Source of the DNA: Ascidia mentula
Lineage: Eukaryota; Chordata; Ascidiacea; Phlebobranchia; Ascidiidae
Assembly: GCA_947561715.1 (NCBI GenBank)
Contig: OX387199.1
Coordinates: 13,397,001-13,461,000 of the forward strand
Reading direction: 5' to 3'
DNA length: 64,000 bases
Made by a program: the position numbers and the translations under genes. Of this stretch, positions 25,801 to 37,731 are shown one piece after another. Below the pieces are notes generated by a model, which ran no database searches, was not told where the DNA came from, and was given only the letters and a program-made list of their open reading frames with translations. Within the stretch, counting starts at the first letter, position 1; each line of letters opens with the position of its first letter.

Positions 25801-28800
25801 TTGTCCTCTGGAAGTTGTTCGTTGAACTCTTCTTCAAATCTTTTTTTGTTGCTAACTTCAAATTTGGATCCTTTTTGCAAAAGTTTTAAGATCACTGAAA
25901 TCACTTCCAAAGCAATGTTTCGGAAAGGAAGCAGAAGTAAGACCTACAAAAACAGTTGTGCAGTAAAGTTTGAATGGAAGCTGATTCAAATAATGTTTTC
26001 ATTGGTCGAACAATTCTGCACATTCACAAATCTTTCTATTTTCATTGTGCAATGTGTACACTCACATTACAAATCTTTTTCAGATTTATTTAAAAAATGT
26101 CTTGCATTTTATTTTTTATCATATTTTTCAAAAGAAGCCACTTTTTAAACTGTTTCATTCATGATATAGGGGTAAACTGATGTAAGAATGCCCCTCAGGT
26201 AAGATGGTCCCTCAAAACATTTTGTTAATTTACTAAATAAATAGTGCAACTTTATAAACACTAAATTTCACAATATTGTTTATACTGTTTCACTGTGCCG
26301 ACCTCACTCAAAAACATTAGTTTTTCGAATTGTAGGTGTCAATATGCTATGCTGTTGCAATGTTAACAAACAGAAAATCAACAACAGAAAACGGTGTTGA
26401 TATAATTTTGCGAAAAAGAGCCTTTAAAATTATTGAACATTTTAGGTGACTGCAAACAAACTCTAAAGCCAATATATTTCAAGCACATAATGTCAAAGAT
26501 TGTGAAAACACAAGAAATGTGACAGATGATTATATTTTTTTAGTTCTTGCCAGTTAATTTTATGCCATGCTGTTGAGGTAAGATGGCCCCTGGTTTGAAA
26601 GAACACATTTGTGTAAAGAGTAGTTCACAGATTAGTGAGGCTTTCCACCAATTTTAACCTAATTTATGCTATTCCTATGGTAAATGTTCTATTTGCACTT
26701 CAAAACTAAGCGCATGCAGGCCCCTTCTGTCAATATAGTTACTACTATATGTTAGTGTTAAAAAAGTTACTTTTAATTTGATTTTTTCAGTATTCCAGGA
26801 AATTTGTTTTTGTTTCAAATTGATACCAAACATGAAAATAAATGTAAAGCTGTCATTATTCACCAATTGTATATGTACATCCTTGTTTGCAGAATGTAAA
26901 TCAGAAGGGGACCATAGTCTTTTAAGGTAAGATGGACCTTTTACCAAGCTTAAAAATAAGTTAATATTTACCAAACCATGTTGTTTTTCTCATTAAGGGG
27001 TCCATCTTACCAGAGTCTAATATAATCCTGATGTTTTATGCAAGTAAGGGATGGGGTCCAACAGAAACAAGTTCATACATAAGGTTCTCGGGCCCAAAAA
27101 GTAATAAATTCAAAAAAAGTAACACTTAGTGAAGTTTTTCCAATAGACAAAACTTAAGGCATAAATGGAATAGTTACGGTTTCTACCAATTTATAGCAAC
27201 AAACAAACTTTTTTTGCAAATAAACTTCCAGTATTTTTTTGTAATTTAATTGTAATTGTAATTAATTTACAAAAACTAGCAATACAAATCACTACCTTGG
27301 GTCGTACGAATCCTTGGTCCCGTTTTACAACCAGTTCTTTCTTTTCAGAAGTCATTTTTGAAAACCGAGCATTATTTTTCAATACTACTGAAGAGGACTT
27401 CAATACATGGCGAAGCAAATGCAAGCAATACACATTTTGAATTTCAAACATATTCTGAAATGGTTATATTTTATATTTTTAGACAATAATCCCTCAATTT
27501 CTGTGGCACATTTTGCTTGTATATATAAATCCAATATGACATTTTTAGCGAAAATGGGAATATGATTGGTCTTTCCTCTTCTCCGATATGCATTTATTAT
27601 TTCATTTATTTTTTGCAAAGAAAACAAATCTAACAACACACTACTTACTTTAGTAATGTTCACATTAGGAAAATGGATATCACTGTAGCTTGCCATCAGG
27701 CTAAATAACTCAGACTGCAAGGGGGATAACTCCTTTGTTGTTTTATTCATGTGAATTAGGTTTGTTGCCAGAACTTGTGGTAGACCAAAATCTTCCATCA
27801 CATTTTTAACAGTGTCAAGTTTTTGACTTGTCACATTAATAACAGAAAAATGCTTGTTCGCATTCCAATCAACTGAATCAATACTTTCAGTGCGGGCCAT
27901 GAATCGGAGAGAATGTAATTGTGACCAAGAAATCATTAAAATATCCTGATATTTTCCTTCCAGATCTAAAAAGTAAGTTTTAACACACTTTATATAAGCA
28001 CGGCCCTGCATACAAATACGGTATCCCCAATACTTTTTTTTCAGATTTCTGTTGGTATTTACCTGGACTATACTGAAGATCCACCCCATCTGATGCATGG
28101 GTACCTGTCAATCAACAAAATAAAAGGTAGTAATGTGATTTAGAGAAATAAAGGCAGCCACTAGTATACTTTTGAGACATGAACAGTGTTGTGATTTATT
28201 TGTTGTGCTTGGAATTAACCTCATTAAACAATGTCACATGTATATTCATAAGCGTAGAGTTTTGCACATCAACGGGGGTGCGGCGAAGAAAAAAACACTG
28301 AAGGTCGTTTGCATGCTATAATATACAAGTTAAAGCGTCTTGTTTTTTCTTCGCCGCTACCCTGTGGATGTGCAAAACTCTTGTTTTGCATGATATCTTG
28401 TTTTTTACAGTGCAAATATAATCGTATAATAAATGTGAAGTCACCAATAGTTGTTCAGTTGCATCAGCGCACAAGTATGTTGCCTGATCAATGATTGTTT
28501 TGTTATCTTTTGACAAAATAATTATAGAGGAAGTCGATTTTTGCAATGAGTGATTAGACAAAGTCTACTATGTCCTTAGTGTGGACCGTGGCAGGCAACA
28601 TTTCAAACATTTGTTTGAGATTGAAAACACCATAATACTTTTCACCTAACCTTTGCATAATTCAAAATCTATGAACTGCAAATGTCATGGAAAACAATGT
28701 ACTGTAAATTGCACATGACGCAGTGGTCATCTCAGTGCCAGTGACATCATTATGACCTGTTGTACTAATTTACATTGGTAAAATAAATTTGTTACAATCA

Positions 28801-29014
28801 CCATCAACTTTTTATATTTAGCGAGGAAAACCTGCTTTACTTGCAAAAAATGTAAAAACACATACGTTTTCCTGATTGTCGAATTTGATTTCCTAATTAA
28901 AATATTTAACACTGCATAAACCCAGAAAAAACATTGAACAAAATGATTCTTGCCTTTCTCCTTTTTGTTATGTAGGTTTTGATAATCTCCGGATGAAGAT
29001 ATAGCCCGTTTCAT
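22847..29014 (-). CDS. UTP25: UTP25 (DIEXF), SSU processome component, 12 exons
   Basis: Eleven minus-strand exons are well supported and join in phase: 28063-28104, 27649-27965, 27296-27454, 25801-25943, 25513-25712, 25299-25408, 24951-25059, 24543-24667, 24267-24398, 23288-23469 and 22847-23096. A tentative first exon, 28954-29014 (ATG at 29014), would need a GC donor. The protein (about 609 aa) is a helicase-like factor of the small-subunit processome that acts in the nucleolus on pre-18S rRNA; vertebrate DIEXF/def is needed for digestive organ growth. Seen: 'RDQGFVRPK' then 'VLLLLPFRN', '[11 protein letters not shown]', '[19 protein letters not shown]', '[16 protein letters not shown]', 'SHNMIFIP', 'DFVRIRNYM', '[12 protein letters not shown]' and '[13 protein letters not shown]'. 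Two donors (near 25513 and 25801) are weak. The N-terminus is shorter than human (756 aa), which lacks sequence conservation there. It is tail to tail with SLC30A1. Confidence 0.92.
25737..25781. repeat. Two-copy 21-bp tandem repeat
   Basis: The unit 'actatgtaacgttaaatcaa' occurs twice in a row in the UTP25 intron between the exons at 25513-25712 and 25801-25943. Confidence 0.7.
26197..27013. mobile_element. Candidate TIR element in a UTP25 intron
   Basis: The left end 'aggtaagatggtccc' (from 26197) is the inverted counterpart of the right end 'ggggtccatcttacc' (ending 27011). Two extra direct copies of the end motif lie inside, at 26576 and 26925. The interior has no convincing transposase, so the element is non-autonomous. 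No clear target duplication was found, and the outer edges may be off by tens of bases (a related 'gatgtaagaatgcccc' lies just left, at 26179). Confidence 0.5.
28256..28382. repeat. Foldback repeat, arms of about 40 bp
   Basis: The left arm starts 'gagttttgcacatc' and includes 'gcggcgaagaaaaaaaca'; the right arm ends 'gatgtgcaaaactc' and includes 'tgttttttcttcgccgc'. The arms match with a few mismatches around a loop of about 35-40 nt. It sits in the tentative first intron of UTP25. It is a small foldback or MITE; no target duplication is evident. Confidence 0.7.
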
Positions 29015-29254
29015 AGTTACAAGCAGCGAAGCATAGGTTATGTAAAAGTTTAAACCCTGAAACAAAGTTAACAGTTTTGCTAGAGGTAAAGAAACGTGGT
29101 TTTCAGTTGCACAATTATACTCTTTATGTCGTTATTGCAATTTCGTACTAATGTATAAATAAAACTTCAACCTGTAGGTAGGCCTACCGAGTAAAAATGG
29201 ACCAAAGTGACTTCACTATGCCTGTAATGTTCACTACCCGCGCGTGCATCGTAC

Positions 29255-31288
29255 GTGAATGGAATTACTACCACCATCATTCCGGCAGAAAACTGGCAGA
29301 ATATTTTTGCAAATTTGCCATATTTTACAAGGTACAACAGACATTTACTCAAAAATTAATTTCTTTTGGATTAGAATCAAATTACAGGGATGAGAAAGCA
29401 GTTCAAACCTCAAAAAGCATTTAAACAAAATTTTTCGCAGCTGTATCACTAAAAAAAATCGCCTGGTTTTGCGATTCAGCATATTGGCGGCATGCGAAAA
29501 ACTTCCCTAATGCAAAGAATTCTGCTCGGCGTTCTTGTAATAGGTGCCAATATTGACCAATATCAAGAGAACGGAAATTTAATGCTCTACAGCATGCAAA
29601 TAACAAATTTGAAATTAAGGTGCCGGATGACCTTCAAATCGCCCATTAAACACGACCCGCTTTTCGCGAAATAGCATAATGGCGTAATGTCGGCATGCGA
29701 AAAACTTCCCTAATTAAAACAATTCTGCTCGGCGTTGTGGTAATTGGTGCCATTTTGACCAATATCATCAGAAAGGAAATTTAATCTGGTAAATTATGTG
29801 CGTAACAATCTGAAGGACTGATCACCCTGTTTCCTAAAAGTGGGAAAGATTTTCTATATCCCCTAACATACCTTTGCTAAACGTGGACTACAAGATCTCC
29901 TCAAAATTCGTCAACGCAAGAATACGTGGTGGTGTATCGAAGGAGCGACACGGCTTCCAACCGCACCGATATATAGGGTCAAATATCCGGTTGCTGTTCG
30001 ACATGATAGACAGTAGGGACCATTGCCATGCTTCCACATATATGTAAATTTTCTACACCAAATTTCTTAGAATCGTTTGTCATAGAGCGTGGCGTCAGAT
30101 AAGGTGACCCAGCACTCTCCTTAACTTTGTTCGTGGTCTGCATGAATAAAAATCATCCCTGTTTGCAGACGATACCATTGTTTTTACAAAAGGTTTGGAT
30201 ACTGATTTCTCAAAATATTTTTAAATTTTGTAGGACTTTGGTAAAATGAATGATTGCAAAGTGAATATGGAAAAGTTCTCTGCCTTTTTCGTATGCCCGA
30301 ATCACTATATGAACCCTTTTAACAGACTGGACTTCAATGGGCTTCGGACTTATGGTGGTAATAGAAGAATCTGGAAATAATTGAATTGAACTTTCTCCCT
30401 TCCCTGTAAAAGCGAACATAGTAATTAATGAACCTTTGGGTGACCAGAGGAATAACCCTTATCGGAAAGATAACAATAGCCAAGAGTTTTCGGGTATGAT
30501 AGATAATGAGAATCATGTGTTGCCTCTAAATTTAATTTCAAATTTGTTAATTGTATGTTGTAGAGCATTAAATTTTCGTTCTCTTGATATTGGTCAATAT
30601 TGGCACAAATTACGTGAACGCCGAGCAGAATTGTTTTAATTAGGGAAGTTTTTCGCATGCCGACATTACGCCATTATGCTAATTCGCGAAAAGCGGGTCG
30701 TGTTCAATGGGCGATTTGAAGGTCATCCGGCACCTTAATTTCAAATTTGTTAATTGCATGTTGTAGAGCATTAAATTTCCGTTCTCTTGATATTGGCCAA
30801 TATTGGCACCTATTACAACAACGCCGAGCAGAATTATTTTAATTAGGGAAGTTTTTCGCATGCCGACATTACGCCATTATGCTGATTCGCGAAAAGCGGG
30901 TCGTGTTTAATGGGCAATTTGAAGGTCATCCGGCACCTTAATTTCAAATTTGTGAATTGCATGTTGTAGAGCATTAAATTTCCGTTCTCTTGATATTGGT
31001 CAATATTGGCACCTATTACAAGAACGCCGAGCAGAATTCTTTGTATTAGGGAAGTTTTTCGCATGCCGCTATTATGCTGAATCGCAAAACCAGGCGATTT
31101 TTTTAATTCGCGATTTTTTTGATTGATACAGCTGCGAAAAATTTTGTTTAAATGTTTTTAGAGGTTTGAACTGCTTGCTCATCCCTGTAAATTGATTCTA
31201 ATAAAAAAAAACAATTTTTGAGTAAATGCCTGTTGTACCTTGCAAATTTGCAAAATTATTTTGCCAGAATGATAGTGGTGAATTACCA
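29255..31288. mobile_element. Foldback (FB-type) transposon with tandem-repeat arms
   Basis: Long inverted arms, about 29255-29785 and 30530-31288, match throughout. The inner part of each arm is built of a 203-bp unit (contains 'gcatgcgaaaaacttccc', 'ctgctcggcgtt', 'ggtgccggatgacc'): three units or near-units on the right (marker at 30643, 30846, 31049), two markers on the left (29490, 29693). The outer arm, with 'gcagttcaaacctc' and 'tttttcgcagctgtatca', is single copy. Arms made of tandem units are the signature of Foldback elements. The loop holds a LINE fragment. Arm-to-arm identity looks high, so the structure is fairly recent. Confidence 0.75.
29790..30528 (+). mobile_element. LINE reverse transcriptase fragment in the foldback loop
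   Basis: Pieces of a non-LTR reverse transcriptase appear in order in shifting frames: 'LFPKSGKDFLYP' (about 29830), 'GDP' (about 30105), the catalytic-type 'ADDTIVFTKG' (about 30165) and 'VNMEKFSAFFVC' (about 30260). Several frame changes and stops show it is dead. The L1-like class is a guess from these pieces. Confidence 0.6.
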
Positions 31289-32328
31289 TGTGTTAGTTTC
31301 TCGAAACCGGGGAAACCCCAAATGTCGCGAGTTTTGTTTTCTATTTGATTTCTGATTTGATAGCAGCACGTGCACAATTCAGTACAGCCTTGCTAAAAAA
31401 AAATTCGTAAAACAGTCTGCAGTTGTCATTTATACTAAACGTTAGGCATTTCATTAGTGTGGGAAAGTTTGTTTCAAGAAAAACATGATGTAACAATAAC
31501 TTTAAGCTAGGGTTGCAAGGTGCGTTTATTGAATAGTTTCACAATGGATCTGAAAAGTCTAAATGGGTTTATATGGTGATCAATGAAATTTTGTGTTTTA
31601 CTGCATGCCCAGTTGTGCACACAGATGCAAACTTCAATAACCTCTCTTACCAACATGTGGTCGTTCCTGTTACATCAATTGTAGATTCTCGCCGCCATTA
31701 ATTTGTTTACCGGTGCTGTGAGCTTAGTTACGTAATAATGAGTGCCATTGTCTTGGTCAGATGGCGGGCTTTTTTTCGTTCGTTGTGTTGGTTGTCGTTT
31801 GGCTGTGCTGCATGTGTGTTAATCTGCTGCTTTTGTAGATTCTTTTTGATTAAGGCGGTTAAACATAGTTAATGTTGATTGAATTTGTGAGAAGAAGTTA
31901 ATAAGGCTTGCTTTACGCCACAGTTCGGTGAGTTTTGTTGTTTGGCTGTGTGGCGCTGTTTTGTTGGTAAGTCATGTTGGATTTGTGTTACAGAAAACCG
32001 CGTTATATTTCGTAATGCGCGTATTTCGACTCTGTAATAAACTGTACGTGGCACTGGCAGTTTAGCAAGCGCTGCCCGAGTGTGCGTCGTAACATCAATA
32101 GTAAATTGTGCCACGTGAATTGGTCATAAAATATTTATCATTTTCATACCTGTGTTTTAATAAAAGTGTATTTTCCATGGAAATAGATAATTGTTGTGTT
32201 TTTAGCATGTTCTTCCAAATCTCTGTCTGACACTAATCAATCTTTTATTAAGATGGCTCAAACGAATGGCAGCAGTCAACATGAAAATGGATTTAATGAA
32301 TGCAGAAGCCAATATCGCCCATTAAAAG
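31289..32328. other. Spacer with a repeat shared with 61.2 kb
   Basis: The stretch 31415-31680 resembles 61185-61385 ('agttgtcattt.cactaaacg', 'taagctagggttgcaaggtg', 'acagatgcaaactt'), roughly 75-80% by eye. The rest, including a short frame from 32252 opening 'MAQTNGSSQHENG', matches nothing I recognise; that frame runs into the BEL/Pao insertion site. Confidence 0.4.
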
Positions 32329-32662
32329 TGTAACGGGCCACTAATCGAGGGTGGCTGAACCTGTTGGCCGCGCCACAACTGATTTATGTAACTGATTATT
32401 GCAGTCTTTACTCGTTTCCAAGTCGAAATCTTCATCAATGAAAGCATTTTTTTTCATTCGTGTTGGAAAACGGTTTAAACACTGTTTTTCAGCCTACCAA
32501 TTAGAGCCTGAATCAAAATAGAATCAGAAATTAGTATTAGCACGCATTTAAAACGCACTTCTGCCACGTTGTCAGCTGGGCACAAACAACAAAGGTAGTG
32601 TGACGTCGCATTTAACAACTTACTGAATTAAGTGGGGAGCAAGTAAACGAGAAATTCTTATA
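32329..32662 (-). repeat. 3' LTR of the decayed BEL/Pao element
   Basis: 334-bp direct repeat of 35594-35914, with TG...CA-type ends on the plus strand (tgtaacggg at the left). Preceded on the element's strand by a G-rich polypurine tract. Confidence 0.85.
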
Positions 32663-35593
32663 CTCCCCCCAAATTGACAAGTTTTTCTTTACTTTCAATT
32701 TCACAACACATTTTCGAGTAGCGTTAATAATGCGACATAACACAACTATTTACAATTCCGCCTCTAGCGTCACAGTCCGTGAAATCTGTGGGAAGTGCCC
32801 ACCGCAGCTGGGTCATTGTGCGCATGGACGCGGTTTGCACAATCTTTATCGGCAGGCACAACGACGCACAATTTGTGTATCGGCCTTCGCACGGCATTTC
32901 CCCTCGTTTGGACGACGACGTTTCGAACGACACCGTACTCATTCGGGTAGACGGAGATCACTCTCCCAATCGACCACAATGATCTCGGGGATTGATTGTC
33001 CACCAAAAGGACGATATCATTTTGCCGTACGTTTCTCTTCTGAATGTGCCACTTCTGTCTTGTAATAATGGTGCGCAGATATTCCCTTGACCAACGCTTC
33101 CAGAACTGGTCGGAAAGGTACTGAACGTGACGCCATCCACGGCGGGCGAAGCAATCGTGACTGCTCGTCATAGTCGGCGGCAGGCCTGCAGCTGGATTCA
33201 CTCGCAGCAAGTGAATTGGAGTCAGAGGTGTCTCACTATCGCCATCCAGCGTAACTGGCGTCAGTGGGCGAGAGTTAAGAATGCACTCAACTTCCATTAG
33301 GAATGTTTGCAATTTATCATCAGTTAGGATTCGCTCGCCGGTTAAGGCATTGAGGACTCTTCTGACAGAACGAATCATTCGTTCCCATGCCCCTCCCATG
33401 TGACTGGCGCTTGGTGGGTTGAAACTCCATTGTATCTCCTTTTGCTTGAGGTAATCTTCAATTTGATGCTGATTCCATGCACGAATCCCCTCGCGAATAA
33501 TTCGCTCTGCACCCACCAGGTTTATTCCGTTGTCTGAAGACATGTTCAGCACAGGACCTTTGCAAGACGACGCGCCAACCTAGGGGTGTGTTCACTGCAT
33601 CAGGACACGAACCTCCACCATGACGTATCGACTGCACGCGGTAAGCCGCGGGTATATTGGCTCCAATTAACAGCGTAACGGTGGCCTCTGGGACTTTGTG
33701 CAGCGGAAGACCCCGTAAATGTCTGTAAGTGTTTAAAATTCCTTCATCCAGTATTGGATTGGGCATGACAGGAATCTTATCTATGACGACGGCGTCCGGA
33801 ATTTTAATCTGGTCTCCACCGTCGACCGGTTCCACGGAGATCGCCACGGTGACTTTGTCCAAGTGACTCGACGTCGTTAGCGTGTTTAACGAAATTCGCT
33901 TTCGCTTCACTGGAATGTCAAACATATTAATTAGCTTTCGTTCGCAAAACGTCGTGGTAGATCACTGATCCAAAAACGCGTAGGTATTAACGGCCCTGTT
34001 TCCAGCACGCACTGTAACCGGTACCACATTCAAGTATACGCTAGAGGCACTCACACTCGCGCTGTACTCTTGTGGAGGTATCACTGCGCTCGACGAACTC
34101 TCCTCGAAGTAATCATTTTGTCTCGTTCGCGAATTGGGATTGTGCAGCATAGTGTGATGAAACGTCCCTCCACAACCGAGTACACCACACGTGATTGTAG
34201 ACTCGCAGTTCTCAGCCATGTGCCCCCGTCTTAGACACCTGAAACACAGTTCCTTGGTGCGTACAAATGCACGTCGTTCAGCATACGACTTTCCTTTAAA
34301 CTTAGGACAAAACTCAAGTTCCTGACCCAGCGAGCATAGCACACAGCTTATTGTAGATGGGGTGACTGTTGCGTTGTGTGCACTTCGTCCGGCGATGGCT
34401 TAGACTTGGTCCCACCTTCGGCTGAGTGCAAGGCTTTTCCGAAGATCGAGTTCGCATGTTGACTCTTTTCACTTATGAACTCGGACAGCGCAACAAAATC
34501 TGCTCGGCGGCCTGTTTGTTTCTCAATTTCTAAGGCCTTTATAATCCAGCTATCCTGCATGTTCAAAGGGAGCTTTTTGACAATGTTTAGCATTACGTCC
34601 ATTGAATCAATGCTAGAAGCAAACTTGATTTCGTTCGTGCAGAGATGAGCAGCACTTGTCCATTACAACAGACAGTCTCATTAGACCATCTGGGTCACGA
34701 TCCTTAACGTCAGGGGTGCCCTTTTAATGTTGCTCACCCCGATGTGCTTTCACATGGGGCTGACCAAACTCCTGTGGCAATGTCTGCCATGCCTGGTTGT
34801 ACCCTTCTTTTGGTCCCGTCATTTGGAGCTCTTTTTGCAATATGCATGTCGAATTGACGAACAAACGACCAATAATTCAATTGGAACACTGTCAAACTTT
34901 TTAATGACAGGTCTAGGTAAGTAACGCTCCTCCACCTTTGGGTTTTCATAACCAACGAGTCTAGACTTCACGTTTGCGCTTGTGTTACGGTACGGTTCTC
35001 GGGTATTAGGTAAAGGGTGACGACATGGGGGATTATAGACAGGGTCTTTTTCACACGAAACTGAAGGCATATTAAACTTCGACGTTTTACCAAAAGGGGG
35101 CTCAGGAAGTAGTTCACGGATAGGTTCCGAAGGAACGTACGGTACTCTAACATAACTAGCTTGTTGTTCTAACCTGGTATGGGAGCCACACAGGGACTCT
35201 TTTTCCCAAGCTTCCATTTCGACTTCCGCCAAATCCAGTTGACTTTTCTTCTCATCCAATGACTGACGTGCTTTTTCGACGACAGCGCGTCGCCTATTTT
35301 CGGCCTCCTCTTCAGCAGCCAGTCGCTTTTCTTCCGCTTCACGTTCAGCTTCATCAACTGCCCTTTGTAGGTTCTCAACCTCTTGCTGGTGAGAAGACGA
35401 GCAATTTTTACCTTAACTCTACTGCGATGTATTTCACTTCGCAGGGAACTCAATGTAGACCCAACTGAAGAGTGAACAGAACGTAAATCTAAAGTTGCAG
35501 GATCTTTCCCTTTCTTTTTTCACAGCAGCTTCGTAACAATCAATCACTTTGCAGTCGAAGCGACAGGCAAAATATGTCTCAGTGTTTAAACCA

Positions 35594-35914
35594 TGTAACG
35601 GGCCACTAATCGAGGCTGGCTGAACTTGTTGGCCGCGCCACAGGGCTGTAACTGATTATTGCAGTCTTTGCTCGTTTCCAAGTCGAAATCTTCATCAATG
35701 AAAGCATTTATTTAATTCGTGTTGGAAAACAGTTTAAATACTGTTTTTCAGCCTACCAATTAGAGCCTGGATCAAAATAGAGTCAGAAATTAGTATTAGC
35801 ACACATTCAAAACACACTTCTAGCCATGTTGTCAGCTGGGCACAAACAACAAAGGTGGTGTGACGTCATATTTAACAACTCATTGAATTGAGTGGGGAGC
35901 GAGAAATTCTTACA
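35594..35914 (-). repeat. 5' LTR of the decayed BEL/Pao element
   Basis: 321-bp partner of the LTR at 32329; begins tgtaacggg and ends attcttaca, followed by the target duplication 'aaaag'. Confidence 0.85.
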
Positions 35915-37006
35915 AAAAGCATACATACGCATGACAGGGCGGACCAACAGGCTATAGCATTTTATATCTTTGATTGATAGTGGGAGACAGGTCTTGTATA
36001 AACGATGTCAATATTAACGTTCAGCTTCGTATTTCATATTAATATTACACTGTGTTCGTTACTTGTGCGAAAACGTTTCATTATTAATTTTAAACCACAC
36101 CAAAATATTGGTGACAAAGGTAATTATCACAATCAATTCCAAAATCGACTGTACTTTGTTGGGGTCGCATCGTATTCCGTCCTTCGACAATACGTGACCT
36201 AAAAAAGCCACTTCCTCTTTGAAAAGCGAACACTTAGACGGCTTTAACGTCAGCCCCGCGGTTTGAATTCTCTCTAGGACGTCTGCTAGTCGATTTAAGT
36301 GTTGCTCGAAAGTATTGGAGTAAACAATAATGTCATCCAGATACGCTAAGGCACCCCGCCACTCGATCCCCCTTAATACCATGCGCATTAAGCGTTGAAA
36401 GGTCGCTGCCGAATTGCATAGACCCATAGGCAGTACTCTAAATTCAAACAGGCCGACGTGACTGGTAAACGCAGTTTTCTCTTGCGAAGAGGCATCCATA
36501 GCGACCTGCTCCACGGCGATTTAGACGGCCGAATCAGTCCTTGTTTGTCCATTTCTGCCAAAATCTCTTCCACTTTCGCTTTGTTGTGGTGGGGCTTGCG
36601 GCGGGGTGGCTGTCGCACTGGAGCGTTATTTCCTGTGTCGATCACGTGACGCACCACGACCGTGCGTCCAAGGTCAACGTCAGATGTTGAGAAGGCGTCC
36701 TGGTTGGCGCGAAGAACGGCAAACAGCTCTTCTCTTTGTTCTTCAGTTAGGTGGTTTCCGATCTGAGCTTGCTCTATAATGCACTTAAACGGGTCACGGT
36801 TATCCGCTGTTTCGTGTGGTGACACTGAACAAATTTCTGCGCAGCCGCCAAAACAATCCGGGTGTTTACATTTCGCCGACGATCCATCGACCACAACACA
36901 TGCGCCAGATATTGGACATTCGACATTGCCAAAGGCATACACAGGCGATCCTTGACCCGCTTGGTATTTCTACCGCTTCGTACCCCAAATTCGCGACATA
37001 GACCCC

Positions 37007-37677
37007 TGTTACATCGTAAATCTACTGTCTCCCCAAATGGTAAATTTCTGTATAAATAGCGCCTCCACGTGGAGAAATTCTCCCCTCGTGTTCGGCAAGT
37101 TTGCTGACAACTGTAGTTAGTTTCGTGGGTCTACGAATCTTGTGTCATTTGTTTTGCAGGAAATTTAAGTTAATTATTCTTAACAAGTTAAGTAACCTGT
37201 TTTTATTGCTGTGAACATCAAGTCTCACAGTAATTAGTGACCCAGTTGTTTTCGGTAAGTGTTGTTTTATTTGCATGTGTGTTTATGTCAATAACCATTG
37301 TCTTGAATTGTCAAACCTGGTTTAAAGTGTACTTTGTTTGTTACTTGCAGTTCGACTTGAATGCTCGTTGAAAAATAACTGTTTAAAGTCCTGGTCAAAA
37401 CGTTTCGGTAAGAATGTTTTATCTTTGAAACCGGCATTTTTCTATTGTACTTATGGCCCAATATTTCATTTAGAAAACCGTCCGCCTAATCCCGTGAAGT
37501 ACATCTCGCTAATTGAAGCCAACAAGGGCTTTGTTAATACAATAAACTGTTGGAATTTTGTTGGATATTAGTGGGAAGAAGCCTGTAGTTGGGACCTGGC
37601 AGGCGCGTTTTTGAATCTACGTAGAAGCACCAGAGTGGACGTCTGTGCCCACCAGGAGCACTGAAGTAGGCGTTACA
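37007..37677 (+). repeat. 5' LTR of the young BEL/Pao element
   Basis: 671 bp, starts tgttacatcg and ends aggcgttaca. A TATA-like 'tataaatagcgcc' lies about 45 bp in, consistent with the LTR promoter. Confidence 0.95.
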
Positions 37678-37731
37678 TTCGAAGTTTTCGAAACGTTTGC
37701 AAAACAAACGTTTATGATTTAAAGTGAAGCT

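Larger units (their letters stand above)
32329..35914 (-). mobile_element. BEL/Pao LTR retrotransposon, decayed
   Basis: A minus-strand element with two LTRs and a 5-bp target duplication 'aaaag' (32324-32328 and 35915-35919). Parts in order: coiled-coil and gag region (about 35450-34350), zinc-knuckle region (about 34340-33960), protease-type region (about 33930-33560) and integrase plus C-terminal domain (about 33550-32730). A polypurine tract lies next to the 3' LTR (32663-32680). The element is broken at several places and its interior is shorter than a complete member of the family. The two LTRs differ by several percent by eye, so it is older than the BEL element at 37 kb. Confidence 0.88.

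Noticed and set aside
28520-28660. 34-codon minus-strand frame '[20 protein letters not shown]'
   Set aside because: Looks protein-like but has no donor before its stop and no family match; too short to call.
32770-33552. 260-codon minus-strand frame that might be taken for a host gene
   Set aside because: It is the integrase and C-terminal region of the decayed BEL/Pao element, enclosed by matching LTRs and a target duplication.
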